DNA of 64,000 nt from Hymenobacter siberiensis (GTDB lineage: Bacteria > Bacteroidota > Bacteroidia > Cytophagales > Hymenobacteraceae), in NCBI RefSeq assembly GCF_018967845.1, contig NZ_JAHLZZ010000001.1, forward strand, positions 558,001 to 622,000. Reading direction: 5' to 3'. The position numbers and the translations under genes are program-made. Under the pieces are notes generated by a model, which saw only the letters and a program-made list of their open reading frames with translations, did not search any database and was not told the DNA's origin. The stretch's first letter is position 1, and the number at the start of each line of letters is the position of its first letter. Shown in pieces: positions 59,155 through 64,000 of this stretch.

Positions 59155-60615
59155 ATGAACCTAATGATTAAACGTACCGCGCCGGCACTCGCGCTGCTGG
59201 GCCTGGCCGGCTGCCAGCCCGATATTGAAGCGCCCTCGACCTCGGCCGGCTCGGCCGATTTTTCCAGCTACATCGCCGTAGGCAACTCGCTCACGGCCGG
59301 CTATTCCGACGGCGGCCTGTACCGCGAAGGCCAGCTGAGCTCGTACCCCAGCATCCTGGCCAGCCAGTTTGCCAAGGCCGGCGGCGGCAACTTTGTCCAG
59401 CCCCTCTTTACGGAGGCTCAGAGCAATGGCTCGGGGTACCTGCGGCTTGCCGGGTTTACGGCCACGGGCTCGCCCATCACGGCCAACGTGACCACCAACC
59501 TGGCCGTGCGCGGCGGCACGGCAGCAGCCCCGCTCTACACGCAGTTCCTCGACCCAGTGAACAACCTGGGCGTGCCCGGCATTCGCATGTCGGACATTCA
59601 GACCGTGGGGTACGGCAGCACGCTGGGCAACCCATATTTTGAGCGCATCACGCCCGCAGCCGCGGCCGGGCAAACCTACCTGCAGCGCGTGCAGGCTACG
59701 GTAGCGTCGCTGAAGCCGACCTTCTTCACCGAATGGCTGGGCAACAACGACGTGCTGGGCTACGCCACCGCCGGCGGTGGGGCCAACTCAATAACCCGTA
59801 CTGATACCTTCACCCTCAAGACCAACCGGATTTTGAATGTATTGGTGTCTGGTGGGGCCAAAGGTGTGGTTTCGACCATTCCCGACGTAACTGGTATTCC
59901 GTTCTTCACCACCGTGGGCCCATCGTTCCGCGCCACGCTGGCGGCAGCCAACGTACCCAGCGCAGCACCGTTTGTGTACACTACTGGCATACTGGCCCCA
60001 AGCGCTACGCCGGGCACTAATGCCCGTGTAAGCACTACGCTTGCTAGCATTCGTGATGCCAGCGGCAACGGTAACCTGCTTCTAACCCTGACGGCCTCGC
60101 CCTACGCCGGTCTCTACGGTCGCCCCACTGGTAAATACTGGCGCGATTTCTACAAACAAGCAACTGGCGCGTATCCAACAAGCTCCTCCGACCCGGTCTA
60201 CAATGGCTTTTTGAGAGGCATGGCTGTAGATACCACTCAGGCCTTCGGCCAGAGCGCGGGCAACCCCTTCCCCAGCACGCTGGTGCTGGACGGCACCGAG
60301 CAGACGACTGTAGCAACAGCTACCACCGCATTCAACGCGGCCCTGGTAGCGGCAGCCAACGCGCGCAATCTGGCCGTATTCGATGCCTATGCCTTCTTCC
60401 GCACGGTAGCGGCCGGTGGCTACGTGGTGAATGCCGCCAACAACACGACCGGCTACCTCTCGGGCTACATATTTAGCCTCGACGGCGTGCACCCTACGCC
60501 GCGCGGCTACGCCATTATCGCCAACGAAATGCTGAAGGTTATCAACGCCAAGTATGGCAGCTCCTTCCAGGGCGTGAACGCCAACAACTACCGCGGCGTC
60601 GTTTTCCCGCAGTAA
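59155..60615 (+). CDS. SGNH/GDSL-hydrolase-fold lipoprotein
   Basis: The 486-residue protein has a lipoprotein signal (APALALLGLAGC, lipobox LAGC near 20) and the SGNH blocks: block I YIAVGNSLTAGYSDGGLY (the catalytic Ser lies in GNS where GDS is usual), a block III-like WLGNNDVLGY, and block V LDGVHPTPRGYAIIAN with catalytic Asp and His. A 240-residue insertion lies between them. Substrate unknown: probably an ester on a lipid or glycan. Its co-transcription with the FadL gene suggests release of fatty acids for uptake. Confidence 0.88.
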   Translation: MNLMIKRTAPALALLGLAGCQPDIEAPSTSAGSADFSSYIAVGNSLTAGYSDGGLYREGQLSSYPSILASQFAKAGGGNFVQPLFTEAQSNGSGYLRLAGFTATGSPITANVTTNLAVRGGTAAAPLYTQFLDPVNNLGVPGIRMSDIQTVGYGSTLGNPYFERITPAAAAGQTYLQRVQATVASLKPTFFTEWLGNNDVLGYATAGGGANSITRTDTFTLKTNRILNVLVSGGAKGVVSTIPDVTGIPFFTTVGPSFRATLAAANVPSAAPFVYTTGILAPSATPGTNARVSTTLASIRDASGNGNLLLTLTASPYAGLYGRPTGKYWRDFYKQATGAYPTSSSDPVYNGFLRGMAVDTTQAFGQSAGNPFPSTLVLDGTEQTTVATATTAFNAALVAAANARNLAVFDAYAFFRTVAAGGYVVNAANNTTGYLSGYIFSLDGVHPTPRGYAIIANEMLKVINAKYGSSFQGVNANNYRGVVFPQ

Positions 60616-60638
60616 CCTACGGGTGGGCAACCACCAGC

Positions 60639-60676
60639 AAAAAGCGCCTTCCCCGGCTGGGGAAGGCGCTTTTTTT
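60639..60676 (+). terminator. Bidirectional terminator
   Basis: A 16-bp stem (AAAAAGCGCCTTCCCC with its complement) around GGCT, followed by T6. It lies between the convergent SGNH and ypdA genes. Confidence 0.85.
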
Positions 60677-60696
60677 ATGATGAAATTCGCCGAAAA

Positions 60697-61671
60697 TCAG
60701 GCCGCCACAGTAGCCTGCGTGGCCAGGTGCGCGGCAATGAGCTGGGCGTGGTGCCGGCCGTTTTCGATAAACCAGCGGCTGGTGGCGCGGCCGCCGCACA
60801 CGGTGCCGGCCACGAACACGCCGGGCTGGGTGGTTTCGTGGGTGGCGGGGTCGAAGAGCGGGGCGCGGGCCTCGTCGGCGGGGTCGGGCTCAATGCCGAG
60901 GCGGCCGAGCAGGGCCTCGTCGGGGTGGTAGCCGGTGAGGGCGTACACGAAATCGGTGGGGATGGTGAGCGGGCCGTCGGGCGTGAGCACTTCGATGGCC
61001 TCGGGCGTGATGGCGGCGACAGTGGTGTTGAAGTGCGCCGTAATGCGGCCCTCGGCAATGCGGTTGACGAGGTCGGGGCGAATCCAGTATTTCACAGAAT
61101 CGCTGATTTCGGAGCCGCGCACGATGAGCGTGACTTTGGCCCCGGCGCGGGTCATTTGCAGGGCGGCTTTGGCCGAAGAGTTTTTGGCCCCGATGACCAC
61201 AACGTGCTGCATTACGTGCTGGTAGGGCTCCTTGTAGTAGTGGCTGACGTGGGGCAGGTCTTCGCCGGGCACACCCAGCGGGTTGGGCAGGTCGTAGAAG
61301 CCGGTGGCTACCACCACGTTGCGGGTCGGAATCTCCCCTTTGCTGGTGGTGATAATGAAATCACCCTGCTCCCCGCGCAGGCTCAGCACTTTCTCGTGCA
61401 GGCGGATGTCGATTTTTTCGTCGCGGGCCACCCGCTGGTAGTAGTCGAGGGCATCTTCACGCAGGGGCTTGTAGTGCGCCGTGGGAAAGGGGTAGCCGCC
61501 GATTTCAAGCAGCTCGGGCGTGGAGAAAAACTCCATGTTGGTAGGGTAGCCCACCAGGGAATTGACCAGCGCGCCCTTTTCGATAATGGCCACTTTGAGG
61601 CCTTTGCGCTGGGTTTCGAGGGCGCAGGCCAGGCCCACGGGGCCGGCTCCGATGATGAGAACGTCGAGCAT
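60697..61671 (-). CDS. ypdA: YpdA-type flavoprotein disulfide reductase
   Basis: The 324-residue protein resembles thioredoxin reductase but lacks the CxxC: FAD motif IIGAGPVGLACALE at 6-19, NADPH motif VVIGAKNSSAKAALQ, GGYPFPTAHYKPLREDALDYY near 58 and C-terminal FVAGTVCGGRATSRWFIENG. These features mark YpdA, which reduces bacillithiol disulfide in Firmicutes and probably does so in Bacteroidota that make bacillithiol. The ATG at 61671 is clear. A family C inverted repeat separates it from the divergent methyltransferase gene. Confidence 0.92.
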   Translation of the reverse strand: MLDVLIIGAGPVGLACALETQRKGLKVAIIEKGALVNSLVGYPTNMEFFSTPELLEIGGYPFPTAHYKPLREDALDYYQRVARDEKIDIRLHEKVLSLRGEQGDFIITTSKGEIPTRNVVVATGFYDLPNPLGVPGEDLPHVSHYYKEPYQHVMQHVVVIGAKNSSAKAALQMTRAGAKVTLIVRGSEISDSVKYWIRPDLVNRIAEGRITAHFNTTVAAITPEAIEVLTPDGPLTIPTDFVYALTGYHPDEALLGRLGIEPDPADEARAPLFDPATHETTQPGVFVAGTVCGGRATSRWFIENGRHHAQLIAAHLATQATVAA

Positions 61672-61684
61672 AAGAATCTTGGGC

Positions 61685-61775
61685 GAAGTAGCGCGAACTT
61701 TGCAGTTCGCGTCCCCGCGTTGTTGTTACGAAATTGACCGTGCGGCAACGCGAACTACAAAGTTCGCGCTACTTC
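61685..61775. repeat. Family C inverted repeat in a divergent gap
   Basis: Arms GAAGTAGCGCGAACTTTGCA.. (61685-61712) and 61747-61775 pair closely. The sequence matches the 14361 copy (GCGCGAACTTTG, AGTTCGCGTCCCCGCG). It lies between divergently oriented genes, 13 nt from one start and 1 nt from the other, so it must hold or contact both promoters and cannot serve as a simple 3' terminator. Confidence 0.88.
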
Positions 61776-61776
61776 C

Positions 61777-62691
61777 ATGCGTACCTGCGACCTGTGCGGC
61801 AGCACCGATTTTAAGAAGCTGCCCTTTTACTACGAATTTGAAGGCCAAAAGCTGCAAGGCACCCAATGCCGCAGCTGCAACCTGATGTTTCTCGACCCCC
61901 AGCCCACGCCCGCACAGCTGGAGCGGCTCTACGGCAAAGACTATTTCACCGAGCGCCCCAACTATGACCGGACCCAGCAGGAGGTCGTTTTCATCGAGGA
62001 AGGCCAGAAGCAGGCTGCTTTAAACCAGGTTCGGCCCGACAAGTTCACCAACTACATCCTGGCCAAATATCCCGGCCGCAGGTTCCGCTACCTCGACGTG
62101 GGCTGCGGCCCTGGCTACACCCTCAAAAGCCTGGAGGCCCTGGGCTGGGAAGCCCACGGCCTCGAAATATCCGAGCACGCGGCCGACTTCGCCCGCCGCG
62201 AGCTGCACCTGCCCGTCGTCACGGGAAACATCGAAACCACCGAGGACTTCCACGAAAACCAGTTCGACCTCGCCTACATGGGCGACGTGCTGGAGCACCT
62301 GCTTTCGCCCGCCGCCACGCTGGCCAAGTTCCACCGCATTCTGGAGCCGGGCGGGCTGCTGGTGCTGGCCCTGCCGGCCACGCTCAATCTTCCCGCGGTG
62401 CGCCTGGGCTTTGCCGCCTACGCGGCTTTGGGCAAGGAGCGCAAGATGGATATTCCGCCCTACCACCTGTTCGAATTCACGCCGGCTACCATCACCAGGA
62501 TGCTCAAAAAGCAGGGATTTGAAGTGGTGGAGCTGCTGAACCCGGTGAAGCCGCCGAAGAACATTCGCCTCGGCGGCAGCGTGGTGGAGAAGGTGAGCAA
62601 GCTGGCCGGGCAGTACCCAACATACTATCTCAACAAGCTGACGGGACGGTTTGGCGACCGGATGTTTGTGGTGGCGCGGAACGTAAAGTAA
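61777..62691 (+). CDS. Class I SAM methyltransferase with N-terminal zinc ribbon
   Basis: The 304-residue protein starts MRTCDLCGSTDFKKL and has a zinc ribbon (Cys4, Cys7, and CRSC near 32), then the SAM-binding motif YLDVGCGPGYTLKSLEALGW near 107, HGLEISEHAADFA, FDLAYMGDVLEHLLSPAATL and LEPGGLLVLALPA. The C-terminal helical region after 230 (YHLFEFTPATITRMLKKQGF) is common to small-molecule or sugar methyltransferases of glycan clusters. The acceptor is unknown. Confidence 0.85.
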   Translation: MRTCDLCGSTDFKKLPFYYEFEGQKLQGTQCRSCNLMFLDPQPTPAQLERLYGKDYFTERPNYDRTQQEVVFIEEGQKQAALNQVRPDKFTNYILAKYPGRRFRYLDVGCGPGYTLKSLEALGWEAHGLEISEHAADFARRELHLPVVTGNIETTEDFHENQFDLAYMGDVLEHLLSPAATLAKFHRILEPGGLLVLALPATLNLPAVRLGFAAYAALGKERKMDIPPYHLFEFTPATITRMLKKQGFEVVELLNPVKPPKNIRLGGSVVEKVSKLAGQYPTYYLNKLTGRFGDRMFVVARNVK

Positions 62692-62748
62692 CCTCCCCAA
62701 CGGCGTCCCCTCACGAGCCCCCCGCGTCGCGAATGACACCAGCTCTAT

Positions 62749-62783
62749 AAAAAACGCCCACTGCAGATGCAGCGGGCATTTTT
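62749..62783. terminator. Bidirectional terminator
   Basis: AAAAAACGCCC..GGGCATTTTT with a stem of about 10 bp (one mismatch) lies between the convergent methyltransferase and alkaline phosphatase genes. A second small hairpin (CCCCTCTCC, GGAGAGGGG) occurs at 62799-62820 and resembles the tips of family D arms. Confidence 0.65.
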
Positions 62784-62832
62784 CTTTATCGTCAGGCTCC
62801 CCTCTCCCCAAGGAGAGGGGCCGGGGGTGAGG

Positions 62833-64000
62833 TTATAGCTTAATCGTGCGCTTGCTCACCACTTGCCCATTCACCGTGACGGCGGCGATGTAAAGCCCGG
62901 CGCTGAGGCGGCTGCCATCTACGGCGACGGAGTGAGTGCCCGCAGCGAAACGCTTATCGCTCAACACGCTCTGCACGCGGCGGCCCATTTCGTCGAACAG
63001 CTCAACCGTAACGGCCCCGGCCGTCGGCAGCGTGAAGCCGACTTCGAACTGATTCACGAACGGTACCGGGCTGAGCTGGAGCTGGGCTTTGGGGTCGGCG
63101 CTGCTGGTGCGCAGGCCGAGCGTAGTGCCGAAGGCGCTGAGATTCAGGAAGTCGGCCATGATGGGCGTGATGGCAGTATTGTCGAGCAGGCCGCGGCCGG
63201 TAATCTGCTGGGCGTGGGTATTGGTGTTGTCTTCGGCTCCTACCCAAATGTCCTGTGGGGTGTGGTTGCCGGGCGTGGCGCCCTGGTTGCTGCCTACGCC
63301 GGTGCTGGCGCGGGTGCCGTTGCCGTTGGTGAGGGGATTTGAGCCGTAGGCCACCACGATGCGGCGGCCGGTAACCGAAGCCGGCTGCGGGTAGTCCTTA
63401 CCCTGGAAGGTATTCATCATGTAATCAGGAAACCAGCCGCCCGCGCCGCCGTCGCCGCGCACCAGGTTGGTGGGGGTGGCATAGCCCGCCTCGGCCGCTA
63501 CCGACTTGGTAATCTGGCCCGAGTAAGTGCGGATTTTGGTGCCGTTCTGCTGAGCATCGGCCTCGTCGTGCAGGCCCGTGACGGTGAAGCCGCCGCACTC
63601 GTGGTCGGATGTGCTAAAGACCAGCGTTTTGCCGGTTACGGCGGGCGTGGCGAGCAGTGCCCGGCCCTCGGCCACGGCGTAGTCGAAGGCCATTACCTCC
63701 TTAATCATGTAATCGGAAGCGTACACGCTGGTGGTGCGGGGCATGGCGGGCGTGGCGATGTAGTTGGCCTCGCCGCCGCCCGTCAGGTAGGCCGGCTTGT
63801 CCGAATCGACGGTGTACTGGTTGCCGCCGGCGGGGTTAGCCACCACCGTGATGCCGCCGGTATTAGCGTGCTCCAGGTGGTCGATGCGGCCGGCCTCCAC
63901 CATCAGGAAAAAGCCCTTGCCGTTGCTCTTAGCCTTGAGGACTTCGATGGCCATGTGGGTCATCTCGGCCAGCGAGGGCTCCCAGGCGGCGCTGGTCTGG
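62833..64000 (-). CDS. Secreted alkaline phosphatase with T9SS C-terminal domain (5' truncated)
   Basis: The gene runs past the right edge; in-frame codons continue from the window end (QTSAAWEPSLAEMTHMAIEV). Metal and active-site stretches are MVEAGRIDHLEHANTGG (Glu, Asp, His) and FSTSDHECGGF (Asp-His-Glu), both standard for PhoA-type alkaline phosphatases. The last 80 residues (VPFVNQFEVGFTLPTAGAVT, VELFDEMGRRVQ, SRLSAGLYIAAVTVNGQVVS, KRTIKL) form a type A T9SS sorting domain, so the enzyme is exported by the type IX system and anchored or released. It scavenges phosphate from organic esters. Confidence 0.93.
   Translation of the reverse strand, partial: QTSAAWEPSLAEMTHMAIEVLKAKSNGKGFFLMVEAGRIDHLEHANTGGITVVANPAGGNQYTVDSDKPAYLTGGGEANYIATPAMPRTTSVYASDYMIKEVMAFDYAVAEGRALLATPAVTGKTLVFSTSDHECGGFTVTGLHDEADAQQNGTKIRTYSGQITKSVAAEAGYATPTNLVRGDGGAGGWFPDYMMNTFQGKDYPQPASVTGRRIVVAYGSNPLTNGNGTRASTGVGSNQGATPGNHTPQDIWVGAEDNTNTHAQQITGRGLLDNTAITPIMADFLNLSAFGTTLGLRTSSADPKAQLQLSPVPFVNQFEVGFTLPTAGAVTVELFDEMGRRVQSVLSDKRFAAGTHSVAVDGSRLSAGLYIAAVTVNGQVVSKRTIKL

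Overview
The window reads as a GC-rich chromosome segment from a Bacteroidota bacterium of the Hymenobacter type (Cytophagales). Support comes from several independent signs: a secreted alkaline phosphatase ending in a type IX secretion C-terminal domain (62833-64000), Bacteroidota -7 promoter boxes (TAnnTTTG) in front of several genes, a FadL/SGNH pair, YpdA, TatC and an AIM24-like protein. No rRNA, tRNA, CRISPR array or prophage was seen.

Layout. 1-20971 is mostly housekeeping and signalling: the tail of an M13 peptidase, a TPR histidine kinase, tatC, glyA, a sigma-like/anti-sigma-like pair, a PPP phosphatase, small acidic proteins, a pterin dehydratase, rsmI-lnt, an inositol-phosphatase-like gene, a radical SAM/SPASM protein, a TlpA-like protein lacking its nucleophilic Cys, radA, and a two-gene module joining a cyclic-nucleotide-domain histidine kinase to a receiver-glutaredoxin-thioredoxin-reductase fusion. 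21064-27367 is a six-gene minus-strand nucleotide-sugar operon (acetyltransferase, UDP-HexNAc dehydrogenase, galE, rfbB, WbpP-type epimerase, rfbA). 29687-51349 is dominated by polytopic GT-C-like membrane proteins, two GT2 enzymes, a GH16 hydrolase and two paralogous lipoproteins. Woven through it is most of a kynurenine degradation route: kynureninase, 3-hydroxyanthranilate dioxygenase, ACMS decarboxylase, an aminomuconate-semialdehyde-type dehydrogenase at 28178, and an atypical SDR. 51967-53163 is an IS4-family insertion. 53278-64000 returns to envelope and housekeeping genes (MORN lipoprotein, AIM24, GH3, lptB, FadL, SGNH lipoprotein, YpdA, methyltransferase, alkaline phosphatase).

The most striking non-coding feature is that nearly every sizeable intergenic gap carries a long inverted repeat (arms about 25-70 bp, loop 10-100 bp). 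These fall into several sequence-unrelated families, some repeated in the window, and they occur between convergent genes and also inside operons. Other notable signals are a 142-bp MITE with perfect 20-bp ends and a 9-bp target duplication; a decayed kynureninase fragment between two paralogous membrane genes, implying a tandem [membrane gene + kynU] duplication; -7 boxes exactly 5 nt before ATG in three genes, suggesting leaderless mRNAs; a 119-nt overlap of rsmI and lnt through a (GAC)6 tract; and an insertion sequence apparently nested inside another inverted-repeat element.

The genes work together in three groups: precursor synthesis plus membrane glycosyltransferases for a surface glycan; tryptophan/kynurenine catabolism from 3-hydroxykynurenine toward 2-aminomuconate; and envelope maintenance (Lnt, LptB, TatC, FadL, T9SS cargo). 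All functional statements are read from motifs and family knowledge; no database search was possible.
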